From JAFGLP01 sp050014895 (lineage in GTDB: Bacteria; Chloroflexota; Dehalococcoidia; GIF9; UBA5629): a DNA stretch of 6,981 nucleotides. How positions within the stretch are numbered: the stretch's first letter is position 1; the number at the start of each line of letters is the position of its first letter. The notes under the pieces are model-generated. The model made no database searches. It saw only the letters and a program-made list of their open reading frames with translations, and was not told the origin of the DNA. The DNA lies in NCBI GenBank assembly GCA_050014895.1, contig JBEKCL010000177.1, positions 1-6,981 of the forward strand, written 5' to 3'. This document shows, piece by piece, positions 1 through 6,463 of this stretch. Made by a program: the position numbers and the translations under genes.

Positions 1-608
1 AACTCCAGGCCGAGGGGCTTTTCGATCCTTCCCGCAAACGCCCCATCCCCGCCCTGCCGCAAAAAATAGCGGTGGTCACTTCGCCTACTGGCGCGGCCAT
101 ACGGGACATACTTTCAATACTTAAGCGCCGTTACGCCAACATGCATATAATTGTAGCGCCCGTTAAAGTGCAGGGACAGGGTTCCAAAGAGGAGATAGCG
201 CAGGCCATAAAAGACCTTAACGAGAACTTAACGGAGAAGATTAAACGCCGCGTTGACATGATTGCGCCCATCCACGGCACGCGCATGGGTCCGGCCATTC
301 GCCATGCTATCACCAAGCTGGACGCTTGCGGCAGCTCACTGAAGCTGCTATTCCTGGTAAGCGACGGCTACCCACAGGATTCCCTATATGGGTACGATGA
401 TGATGATAAGGAATATGCCATACACGATACAAAGATGGCCCTTATCGAAGCCTCAAAGAAGAACATCACGCCTTTCTGCCTGACTGTGGACTCGGCAGGG
501 AATGATTACCTGCGCACCATGTGTAACGATATCGGCTACGAAGTCCTGGACGATATTGAGATGCTGCCGCATCGCTTGCCCATGCTTTATAAAAAGCTGT
601 CGGTTTAA
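1..608 (+). CDS. Chimeric gene, 3' part: XseA-like segment fused to the C-terminal half of a NorD/CbbO-type VWA protein
   Basis: The reading frame is open from base 3, so the true start lies left of the window; the GTG at 72 is internal. Codons from base 3 to about 220 read as the middle of the exonuclease VII large subunit (XseA): an AEGLFD...KRP.P.LP stretch, then TSPTGAAIRDIL, then VQG followed by an EIAQAI helix. After roughly base 207-235 the similarity switches to the C-terminal half of a NorD/CbbO-type von Willebrand A domain: TRMG (MIDAS threonine, about base 279), SDGYPQD (MIDAS Asp, base 363), an HDTKMALIEA helix, ITPFCLTVD, and a final LPHRLPMLYKKL. The product as seen lacks the XseA catalytic half (the GRGGGS region) and the VWA DxSxS motif that should precede TRMG, so neither parent activity is expected intact. 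It is either a genuine deletion fusion or an assembly join. Both family assignments are from motif recognition and I am fairly sure of them. The isochorismatase gene follows 25 bases downstream. Confidence 0.75.
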   Translation, partial: LQAEGLFDPSRKRPIPALPQKIAVVTSPTGAAIRDILSILKRRYANMHIIVAPVKVQGQGSKEEIAQAIKDLNENLTEKIKRRVDMIAPIHGTRMGPAIRHAITKLDACGSSLKLLFLVSDGYPQDSLYGYDDDDKEYAIHDTKMALIEASKKNITPFCLTVDSAGNDYLRTMCNDIGYEVLDDIEMLPHRLPMLYKKLSV

Positions 609-633
609 CATCCTCAAATTAAAGGAAGTAACT

Positions 634-1275
634 ATGGACGAATACACCAGGCCCGACTATCATAATATTGCCCTTGTAACCATAGACATGCAAAACGATA
701 CCCTCCCGGAGGCACCGCTGGAAGTGAAGGGTACCAAAGAAGTAATTCCCGGGATCATCCAATTATTGAGACTTTTCAGGAACCAGAATAAATCAATCAT
801 CCATATCGTCAGGTTATATAACGAGGACGGGACCAATGTGGACATTTCCAGGAAACGCAAGATTGAGAACGGCATGAGGGCATTGATTGAGGATTCCCGG
901 GGCGCTGAATTGGTGGAGGGGTTGATACCAACTGATACCAGGCTGGACACTCAGAAGCTGCTTATCGGAGGCGTTCAAAAAGTGGCTGCCAACGAATTCA
1001 TCATATATAAGTCACGGTGGGGAGCCTTCTATAAAACGCCTCTGGAGCGTTTCTTGCGGGATAGGGGTATAACCACGCTTGCCTTTGCGGGGTGCAATTT
1101 CCCCAATTGTCCCCGGACCTCAATTTACGAAGCAAGTGAGAGGGATTTCAAAATAGTTGTTGTACGTGACGCCATCTCAGGAATCTACGAACAGGGCATT
1201 GATGAACTGAAGAATATAGGCTGCGAGCTGCTTAGTGTTAAAGACCTGATATCGCGGTGCACGGAGCAAGCCTAG
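634..1275 (+). CDS. Isochorismatase-family cysteine hydrolase
   Basis: A 213-residue protein with the length and fold signature of the isochorismatase/nicotinamidase (cysteine hydrolase) superfamily. The triad can be placed: Asp18 in TIDMQND, Lys126 in YKSRWGAF, and Cys159 in NCPRTS, where families of known function usually have a TNVCVxxT-like segment. The segment before the cysteine (GCNFPN) is atypical, so I cannot assign nicotinamidase, isochorismatase, ureidoacrylate or N-carbamoyl amidase activity. A charged stretch around residues 60-90 probably forms the variable lid over the active site. No signal peptide or membrane helix is seen, so it is cytosolic. The ATG at 634 is preceded by AAAGGAAG (621-628) at good spacing, which rejects a longer frame open from 502. 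It lies 25 bases after the chimeric XseA/VWA gene and is probably cotranscribed with it. The substrate is unknown. Confidence 0.85.
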   Translation: MDEYTRPDYHNIALVTIDMQNDTLPEAPLEVKGTKEVIPGIIQLLRLFRNQNKSIIHIVRLYNEDGTNVDISRKRKIENGMRALIEDSRGAELVEGLIPTDTRLDTQKLLIGGVQKVAANEFIIYKSRWGAFYKTPLERFLRDRGITTLAFAGCNFPNCPRTSIYEASERDFKIVVVRDAISGIYEQGIDELKNIGCELLSVKDLISRCTEQA

Positions 1276-1290
1276 GCACATTATCCCTCT

Positions 1291-1319
1291 TTGATTTGAT
1301 CCGCAGTCCATTCTATAAT
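1291..1319 (+). promoter_or_regulatory. Sigma-70-type promoter for the pilin-like gene
   Basis: TTGATT at 1291-1296 (4 of 6 to the -35 consensus) and a perfect TATAAT at 1314-1319 are separated by exactly 17 bases, the optimal spacing. Transcription would begin near 1326, within the 8-bp palindrome GTACGTAC (1322-1329), and give a leader of about 85 bases before the ATG at 1411. It lies in the 111-base or longer gap after the hydrolase gene, so the prepilin gene probably has its own transcript. Confidence 0.65.
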
Positions 1320-1396
1320 ATGTACGTACCTGTGGTTCATGTGAATTAGAACAGTCCTGAGATACAATTTAATCCCGGACTAGAGGGTGAAAGCAC

Positions 1397-1404
1397 GGGA
1401 GGAA
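1397..1404 (+). promoter_or_regulatory. Ribosome binding site that fixes the pilin start at 1411
   Basis: GGGAGGAA ends six bases before the ATG at 1411, which is good spacing. It lies directly against the in-frame ATG at 1405 and downstream of the in-frame GTG at 1387, so neither of those could use it. Confidence 0.65.
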
Positions 1405-1410
1405 ATGGCA

Positions 1411-1710
1411 ATGTTTGGAAGCCGGAAAGGTTATACCCTGGTTGAGTTGATGGTGGCAATGTCGATCGTGGCGGCGTTGAGCAGCACGGCCTTGATAGTC
1501 GATCAAAAATATATGAACGCGGGTAAACCCGAGGCATTAAGGATAGAGTACAAGACCATAATGACCGCAACTCAAGCCTACCTGAATGACAATAAAAAGC
1601 TTCCAACCTCGGTTGATGAACTGGCAGCCCAGGGGTACATAGATTCCGTGCCTACCCTGGCCACTTACACAATCGATTCAAAGGGGAATATCACTCAGAC
1701 CCCCAAATAG
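1411..1710 (+). CDS. Type IV pilin-like / pseudopilin precursor with class III signal peptide
   Basis: A 99-residue protein with a prepilin N-terminus: leader MFGSRKG, cleavage after the Gly, mature protein starting YTLVELMVAM with the conserved Glu at position +5, then a hydrophobic helix of about 20 residues. The mature chain would be about 92 residues, small for a major pilin and closer to minor pilins or GspG-like pseudopilins. The rest has the usual layout: a helical segment (ALRIEYKTIMTATQAYLND) and a short C-terminal domain with a LPTSVDELAAQGYI stretch recalling GspG-type proteins. No C-terminal disulfide cysteines are present. By family knowledge it is processed by a PilD/GspO-type peptidase and held in the inner membrane or assembled into a pilus or pseudopilus. 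The mature first residue is Tyr instead of Phe, which prepilin peptidases tolerate. No pilus or secretion genes lie nearby, so its machine must be encoded elsewhere. Confidence 0.8.
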   Translation: MFGSRKGYTLVELMVAMSIVAALSSTALIVDQKYMNAGKPEALRIEYKTIMTATQAYLNDNKKLPTSVDELAAQGYIDSVPTLATYTIDSKGNITQTPK

Positions 1711-1770
1711 CCAATACACGATATCCAACGTCTTTCTGGTTACACCCGCCGTCGTCTACCTACTTCATAC

Positions 1771-2952
1771 CTATATACCTATTGCAGCGCGTATAATACT
1801 GCCGCGCAACCGGTTCAAAAGCCTCGCCCCCTTTATGACAAGCGATTCCAGATCAATGGGATAATGAGTCAATAGCTCGTAGCCGCCCCCCGTTACAAGC
1901 ACAGTGTCAGAGTGTCTGACACCCCCGACCCCAGGCAAATAGATGCCGGGCTCAACACTGATAATCATGTTTTCCTTCAGTACTTCGTCGCTGCCCTCAG
2001 CCACCCAGGGCCCTTCGTGATTTCCCAATCCGAAGCCGTGCCCGGTGCGGTGTAGAAGACGGTCACCATAGCCTTTTTCCCGCAGGAATCCATTCGCCGC
2101 TGCATCAATGTCAGCGCATTTCGCACCCGGCTTTATCATGGCGAAAGCACGGCTCCTGGCCTCGGTCATTGCCGCAAAGGCCGTTTTCACTTCATCTGTT
2201 GGAGCAACTGTGAAGAAGGTACGTTCACATTCAGCGGCATATCCATTGACCCTCATCAGTGACAACGCTATGTGGGGCCCTTCTTTCAGGCGGTCTTCAA
2301 GCTTCGGTACACCGTGAGGCTGTGCACTCAACGGAGCAGGCCATGCTCCACACAGGACATTAGTCGTCAATACCTGGTACTCCGTATCCTTCATTACCTG
2401 CATCTGTACTGCCCGGCTCTGTGAAAAGAGCTCCAGGTCGGAAACTCCGTAATAGGAAACGGCAATTGCCTTTTGTACGGCCAGATCAGCATAGTGTGAT
2501 GCCTGGCGAACCATATCCACTTCCGCGGGAGACTTCACAAGCCTGAGTTGTTCGACCAGGGGCAGCACCTGGATTGAAAAGCCCTTAAGCTGATTGTGAA
2601 TTGCCAGCGGCATGGTAGGTTCAACTCCAACGGCTTTGACTCCCTTCAATACCTCGTTCAATTTGTCTGCCCATCCCTGGCCAGCAGGCGAAGGATAATC
2701 CCAGTAAGAGTGCACAACATCTACATTGGGAGCATTTTGCAGATGAACTTTTTCGAGCGACGGGACAAGCAGCGACGGGGAACAATCAGGTTTAACTATA
2801 ATGAAAAAAGGCCTTTCGAAAGGAAGATAGGAAATCCCGGTAAGATAATATATGCTATCCGTGCCTGATACGACAAAGGCTCCCAACTTATTGGCTGCTA
2901 CCTGTGCCTTCAGGTTGACCATACGGTCAAGGTATTCTTGTTTTGTTATCAT
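1771..2952 (-). CDS. M24-family protein (creatinase/prolidase 'pita-bread' fold), metal site degenerate
   Basis: A 393-residue cytosolic protein with a creatinase-type N-terminal domain (about residues 5-135) and an M24 C-terminal domain (about 145-373), the usual size for Xaa-Pro aminopeptidase/prolidase relatives. Retained catalytic features are HRTGHGFGLGNHEGP (His305 is the metal-ligand His, His312 the proton-shuttle His) and SVEPGIY (Glu334). The other ligand positions differ from metallo-M24 enzymes: the first Asp position in SLMRVNGY is not acidic, the second is Glu241 in GYAAECERT, and the last Glu of the usual GxRxED motif is Ser348 in GVRHSDT. This resembles metal-poor members such as creatinase and related hydrolases, so 'X-Pro peptidase' is only a family label. 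About 20 basic/hydrophobic residues (374-393) extend beyond the usual domain end. GGAGGT (2958-2963) lies 5 bases before the ATG. The S28-type peptidase gene ends 21 bases upstream, so the two are almost surely one operon. Confidence 0.8.
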   Translation of the reverse strand: MITKQEYLDRMVNLKAQVAANKLGAFVVSGTDSIYYLTGISYLPFERPFFIIVKPDCSPSLLVPSLEKVHLQNAPNVDVVHSYWDYPSPAGQGWADKLNEVLKGVKAVGVEPTMPLAIHNQLKGFSIQVLPLVEQLRLVKSPAEVDMVRQASHYADLAVQKAIAVSYYGVSDLELFSQSRAVQMQVMKDTEYQVLTTNVLCGAWPAPLSAQPHGVPKLEDRLKEGPHIALSLMRVNGYAAECERTFFTVAPTDEVKTAFAAMTEARSRAFAMIKPGAKCADIDAAANGFLREKGYGDRLLHRTGHGFGLGNHEGPWVAEGSDEVLKENMIISVEPGIYLPGVGGVRHSDTVLVTGGGYELLTHYPIDLESLVIKGARLLNRLRGSIIRAAIGI

Positions 2953-2973
2953 CAGCGACCTCCGTCTACAGAC

Positions 2974-4290
2974 TTATTTCTGCCCCCTGGCATATTTCAG
3001 CATCTCAGCGGTGACCTGCTTTCCCAACTGAATGTCATTAAGATCAGGGCAGTGTTGACCTTCAGGCGCATAGAAATATTTTCCGTTTTTAATTATATAA
3101 TCCTTTGAAAGGCCCAGACCCATCCAGGGATCCATCCCACCTCCAACATAAACAAGAGGGACCGCCAATTTATCCAACATTGATCGAGGTGCCCACGCAG
3201 GGTTGACAGCCGATTTGGGCTCTTCGCCAAATAGCGCCTTGCTCTCAGCAATAAAATCGTCGCGACTCCTGGTAAATACTCCTCCGGGTTGCGCAGAGAG
3301 CTCGAATATTCCTGTCTCTGTACATTGTTGATAGCGCCAGACCCTCCATCCAAAATCACCTGTCATCGCTTCATCATGCGTCAGTGTCTTTTTTGAATTT
3401 GATACAGCATATTTCCAGGCGCTACCCTTGGCAACTGTACTATCGAGAGTATGCAGGATACCAATCAGCGCCGGGGTAGGCAGTGCAGCACAAAACTTAA
3501 AAACGGGAAGCAGAGACTTGTACTGGCCATACTGGGTCATTCCGTGTATGAACGCTATCAGAAACTCCCGTTCCATCCAATTCTGATCAAATAACTGCTT
3601 AGGCTCCAGGTTCTTTATATGCGCTGCAAGGCGTTGATATGTTTCGTCGCCCATAGTGATACGAACCTGCCGGTCATAAGCATCCATGGTAAAGGGCCAA
3701 TCGATTACTCCGCTGGAACTCAGTATCACTTTTACATCATCCGGATACGCAGCAGCAAAATTAATGACCAGGCCTCCACCATAGCTGTGCCCGGCTGCCA
3801 TCCACGGTCCGGTGTACTTTGTCTTGAACTGTTGTATAAGGGAATGGTAATCAGCTAGGGCCTGGTCGATCTTCACATACTCGGGGACTGATTGATCGGC
3901 ATCCTGTGTAATGCTCTGGCCATATCCACGGTGCTCGGCCTGAATAAAGATAACATCGGAGGGTGAGCCATACGCTTTGTAGTAATCGACCAACTCCTTC
4001 GTAGTAATATCATGTTCATTGCCTAAAACAAAGAAAAGCGGCGAATCAGCGGGAGCGCTCCTGGGAACAAGGATATTCACTTCCTCGTCAAAGGATGGGC
4101 CAGCCGGATTGTTGTGATCAACAGGCTGGCGGATGGAAGTATGGATAAAATCATATTCCGATGTACCAAGATTGGGCTGCTGCTGGCTGTTTGCCGCGCC
4201 AACACAAGAAAACAGTATCGATAGAAGTAATAATAAAGTGATCAGTAAACCCGATCTATAGTTTAACTGGGCAGTTCCATTCACTCTCAT
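2974..4290 (-). CDS. Exported S28-type prolyl serine peptidase (Pro-X carboxypeptidase / DPP II-like)
   Basis: A 438-residue alpha/beta hydrolase. An N-terminal hydrophobic segment (about residues 14-29) ends LFSC, so it may be a lipoprotein attached at Cys29; cleavage by signal peptidase I near GAA-NS is the alternative. The mature start has an RQPVDHNNP segment typical of S28 peptidases. The triad can be read: Ser169 in GHSYGGG, Asp387 in GGMDPW and His413 in GQHCPDL. A WRYQQCTETG segment (about 318-327) matches the conserved W-QtCtE-G region of the S28 lid/substrate-binding domain. S28 enzymes cut next to proline, releasing either C-terminal residues or N-terminal dipeptides; which applies here cannot be read. 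S37 tripeptidyl aminopeptidases are a related alternative, but the SYGG and C-T-E motifs favour S28. An almost perfect ribosome binding site, AAAGGAGGT (4297-4305), precedes the ATG by 6 bases. First gene of an operon with the M24 gene. Confidence 0.75.
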   Translation of the reverse strand: MRVNGTAQLNYRSGLLITLLLLLSILFSCVGAANSQQQPNLGTSEYDFIHTSIRQPVDHNNPAGPSFDEEVNILVPRSAPADSPLFFVLGNEHDITTKELVDYYKAYGSPSDVIFIQAEHRGYGQSITQDADQSVPEYVKIDQALADYHSLIQQFKTKYTGPWMAAGHSYGGGLVINFAAAYPDDVKVILSSSGVIDWPFTMDAYDRQVRITMGDETYQRLAAHIKNLEPKQLFDQNWMEREFLIAFIHGMTQYGQYKSLLPVFKFCAALPTPALIGILHTLDSTVAKGSAWKYAVSNSKKTLTHDEAMTGDFGWRVWRYQQCTETGIFELSAQPGGVFTRSRDDFIAESKALFGEEPKSAVNPAWAPRSMLDKLAVPLVYVGGGMDPWMGLGLSKDYIIKNGKYFYAPEGQHCPDLNDIQLGKQVTAEMLKYARGQK

Positions 4291-4391
4291 TAAACTACCT
4301 CCTTTGTCTATGGATTGCAGGTGATTTCAGGTGCTCAAGCAAAATAATAACCGTATGCCGTTACATATCAGTATAAAGACATCGAAAACGT

Positions 4392-4422
4392 ATTATAAGC
4401 GGTTGTTAGTATAGATTATCAG
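4392..4422 (-). promoter_or_regulatory. Candidate promoter for the S28/M24 peptidase operon
   Basis: On the - strand a perfect TATAAT occupies 4392-4397. The best -35 match is CTGATA at 4417-4422 (4 of 6), with a 19-base spacer that is longer than ideal. It sits about 100 bases upstream of the peptidase ATG, between that gene and the inverted repeat that ends the upstream unit, which is the expected place. The -10 is convincing; the -35 is weak. Confidence 0.4.
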
Positions 4423-4437
4423 AGTGGGTTCAGCTTT

Positions 4438-4473
4438 ACAACAAAGTAGGCCTGGCACGGCCCACTTTGTTGT
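4438..4473 (-). terminator. Inverted repeat after the acetate-carrier gene; probable terminator
   Basis: ACAACAAAGT (4438-4447) pairs perfectly with ACTTTGTTGT (4464-4473). An A/C mismatch follows, then GGCC (4449-4452) pairs with GGCC (4459-4462) around the 6-base loop TGGCAC, giving 14 base pairs in total. It begins 19 bases past the stop codon of the SatP-like gene on the - strand and upstream of the candidate promoter of the peptidase operon, so it separates two transcription units. No T-run follows on either strand, so it is not a textbook intrinsic terminator; it could instead act as an RNA 3'-end stabiliser or protein-binding palindrome. Confidence 0.5.
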
Positions 4474-4492
4474 AGATACAAGTTGACGGATA

Positions 4493-5053
4493 TCAGGATA
4501 TCCAGGCTTTTCCAACGGGCAGGTTCCATCCGAACTGCGTAAAAATGCCGTGAGCCATCAGATACCAGGCGGTAAGCGCACAGATGATAAGATCAATACC
4601 TGCGACAATAGTGAACACAGACATTCCGCCCAGGAAGCTGAGATCCAGGCAAATGAATCCAAGCAGAAGCGTCAGGAAAAGGACAGCCACCATGCCATTC
4701 TGCTTCAGTGTACCAATGAAAAAGATAACCGTGATCAGTGTGAATACTACCAGGAACCAGCCGATTTCAACGGTTGAAATCTTCAATATTCCGTACTGCG
4801 TCCCAAGTAGGCACCCTCCCAACGCCATCCAGAAAGCCCCGTAGGTAGAAAATGCGGCATAGCCGAAGTTATTCCCTGTTTTGAACTCCTGCAGACCAGC
4901 TATCAATTGCATCAGGCCGCCGAAGAATATAGCGGCCCAAAAAACCGATCCGGCGCCGCATAAACCTAGGTTGTGAAATTGGAGGAGTAGAGTTGTCCCT
5001 CCAAAGCCGGCCAACCCGACCACTGCTGGATTACTCTGTGGCTTGTCACTCAA
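4493..5053 (-). CDS. Acetate/succinate carrier of the GPR1/FUN34/YaaH (SatP) family
   Basis: A 186-residue, very hydrophobic protein of the usual length for AceTr-family carriers. The family signature NPAVVGLAGFG is at residues 8-18, and the second conserved stretch EFKTGNNFGYAAFSTYGAFW at 56-75. Six membrane segments can be seen: about 11-30, 36-54, 64-84, 97-115, 121-141 and 144-170. By family knowledge these proteins move acetate (and often succinate) across the cytoplasmic membrane, by proton-coupled or channel-like transport; direction and substrate cannot be read here. The start codon is TTG at 5051-5053, supported by a well-placed Shine-Dalgarno, with no ATG or GTG in the short upstream stretch. 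The gene lies 120 bases downstream of the PRC/MgtE_N/CBS gene on the same strand. I see no hairpin or convincing promoter in that gap, so readthrough from the metal-transport cluster is possible. Confidence 0.88.
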   Translation of the reverse strand: MSDKPQSNPAVVGLAGFGGTTLLLQFHNLGLCGAGSVFWAAIFFGGLMQLIAGLQEFKTGNNFGYAAFSTYGAFWMALGGCLLGTQYGILKISTVEIGWFLVVFTLITVIFFIGTLKQNGMVAVLFLTLLLGFICLDLSFLGGMSVFTIVAGIDLIICALTAWYLMAHGIFTQFGWNLPVGKAWIS

Positions 5054-5060
5054 TTCAGTA

Positions 5061-5068
5061 CCCTCCTC
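5061..5068 (-). promoter_or_regulatory. Ribosome binding site supporting a TTG start
   Basis: On the - strand GAGGAGGG lies 7 bases before the TTG at 5051-5053. There is no ATG or GTG in frame nearby, and the family signature NPA begins only seven residues later, so the TTG must be the start. Confidence 0.75.
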
Positions 5069-5173
5069 AATAGTATTTATTAACTAAGAAAGAATACCAT
5101 ATTCCCTCAGGCCAGAACTTGTTCATGAAGTTGTGCTTGTCCTTGTGAAGAATATAAAGCTAATTGGCCCCTA

Positions 5174-6451
5174 TTAGTCCATGAAACGATGCTTCAAGTC
5201 CATAACGTCCCTGAAAAGGATGACGCCCTGGATTCTGTGGAAATTATCCACTACCGGGATAGAGCGGAACTCGTACCTGTCAAAAAGTACGGCGGCTTCT
5301 TCAAGAGTACTATCGGGATCGAGAGTGATGACCTTGTCTTCCATAATGACTTTCAGCAACGCCTCACCGTCAGCCTGTAAGAGCTCTTTAATATCTATTA
5401 TGCCTAATAGTTTTTCATGCTCGTTAACAACGTGGATATACATTACCGCATCTTTGCCCTTGGCTATCTTGCGGTATTCCCTTTGTGCCTCTCCGACCGT
5501 TTTCTCAGGAAGAAGCTTTATGAATTTTGTAGTAATAAAATTGATGACCTTTTGCTCCTGTTTACTGAGGATTAACTGTATTTTTTGTGCCTTATCAGGG
5601 TCCATCAGACCTAAAATGGACCTTGCTTCCGAGGCTGGCAGCACTGCCAGTACGTCAGCACCCTGTCCGGTTGTCATTTCACTGATTAAACGCGCCACCT
5701 TCTCTTTCCTTAGTGATGGGACCAGATCTCTTTGTACGTTAGGGTTAATTTCCTCCAGTGTATCAGAGGCGTGGGCAGGTTCAAGCTCATCGAAGATAGC
5801 GACCCTCTGATCATGGTCCAAATCCTCGATAATATCAGCCATATCAACCGGATGTATCTCTGCCAGCTTTTCTTTCAATACCTTGAGACGCACATCTCCC
5901 TTGAAACTACCGATTTGTTTGGGCAGAGGTTGGATATAGGTCCATGACAATGTCTGGTCCTTGATTCTGGCCGCCATTTTCTCGATGAAATCCGCAATAA
6001 ACTTCAGGTGTATCCTCCGGATTAACCCGTACCTGCTGAAATCCACATCAGTGGCATACAATTTCTGGTTCCGGCAGACTAGCTTAACGTCATAGACTAT
6101 GTCCACTTCCCTCCCATCCAGATCGAGGACCTTCTTGTCCAGGACGTGGTCCCTCAGCAGCACCATGTTTTCTGCTGGTTCAGCCTCGTATTTATCCAGT
6201 TGTTCAATATCGATGACTATTTCTTTAGAACTGACCGACTTCACTTTTTCCCAGGGCACAAGCAGAGAAGGATAACCGAAAGGACGCGTTATATAGAAAT
6301 GGGTGACTTCGGCAATATTGCCGTCCATAATCACGATATCCGCGAGTTTGCCGATTTTCTTGTTATTCCAAATTACCCTGTTGCCAAGAATTGAAGTCAG
6401 AAAATATGAATATTCTATATGGTTTTTAAGAGCATTTCCGTTATTAACCAT
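5174..6451 (-). CDS. PRC-barrel / MgtE_N / CBS-pair protein (MgtE sensor module without the channel)
   Basis: A 425-residue soluble protein with four recognisable parts. Two PRC-barrel-like segments come first (about residues 16-90, with RVIWNNKKIGKLADIVI and PFGYPSLLVPWEKV; and 95-165, with LDLDGREVDIVYDVKLV). An MgtE intracellular N domain follows (about 185-300; HPVDMADIIEDLDHDQRVAIFDEL and similar helical repeats). A CBS pair ends the protein (about 312-362 and 368-420; the second contains TLEEAAVLFDRYEFRSIPVVD). In MgtE Mg2+ channels, MgtE_N and CBS form the cytosolic Mg2+ sensor that closes the pore; here the membrane channel domain is absent and PRC-barrels are added in front. Its gene starts 12 bases after a small membrane protein that itself follows an Nramp transporter gene, so I infer it senses metal or nucleotide and regulates that transporter. 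A GGGGTGA ribosome binding site precedes the ATG. The domain calls are firm; the regulatory partner is inference. Confidence 0.85.
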   Translation of the reverse strand: MVNNGNALKNHIEYSYFLTSILGNRVIWNNKKIGKLADIVIMDGNIAEVTHFYITRPFGYPSLLVPWEKVKSVSSKEIVIDIEQLDKYEAEPAENMVLLRDHVLDKKVLDLDGREVDIVYDVKLVCRNQKLYATDVDFSRYGLIRRIHLKFIADFIEKMAARIKDQTLSWTYIQPLPKQIGSFKGDVRLKVLKEKLAEIHPVDMADIIEDLDHDQRVAIFDELEPAHASDTLEEINPNVQRDLVPSLRKEKVARLISEMTTGQGADVLAVLPASEARSILGLMDPDKAQKIQLILSKQEQKVINFITTKFIKLLPEKTVGEAQREYRKIAKGKDAVMYIHVVNEHEKLLGIIDIKELLQADGEALLKVIMEDKVITLDPDSTLEEAAVLFDRYEFRSIPVVDNFHRIQGVILFRDVMDLKHRFMD

Positions 6452-6463
6452 TTTTCACCCCGC

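Noticed and set aside
399..413. Asp-Asp-Asp-Asp-Lys in the VWA segment looks like an enteropeptidase/FLAG-type tag sequence.
   Set aside because: It lies in a variable acidic loop after SDGYPQD where NorD-like proteins often carry acidic residues, and nothing around it suggests vector or tag sequence.
502..633. An upstream in-frame extension of the isochorismatase-family gene beginning at 502.
   Set aside because: It overlaps the well-supported VWA C-terminus in another frame, is cysteine-rich and unlike the family, and the ATG at 634 has its own ribosome binding site.
1387..1410. GTG (1387) or ATG (1405) as the start of the prepilin.
   Set aside because: The GGGAGGAA at 1397-1404 can serve only the ATG at 1411, and the resulting seven-residue leader ending in Gly is typical of prepilins.
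1711..1770. Possible bidirectional terminator between the convergent pilin and M24 genes.
   Set aside because: I could find no hairpin with a convincing stem or a T-run in these 60 bases.
5114..5136. AACTT-N7-AAGTT inverted repeat and nearby imperfect repeats of CTTGT...GAAG upstream of the acetate-carrier gene.
   Set aside because: The 5-bp arms are too short to stand out in AT-rich intergenic DNA; no partner site or promoter could be tied to them.
5181..5810. Long + strand open frame (209 codons) opposite the CBS/MgtE_N gene.
   Set aside because: It is the antisense shadow of a gene with clear domains, and its translation is Ser/Leu-rich without any recognisable motif.
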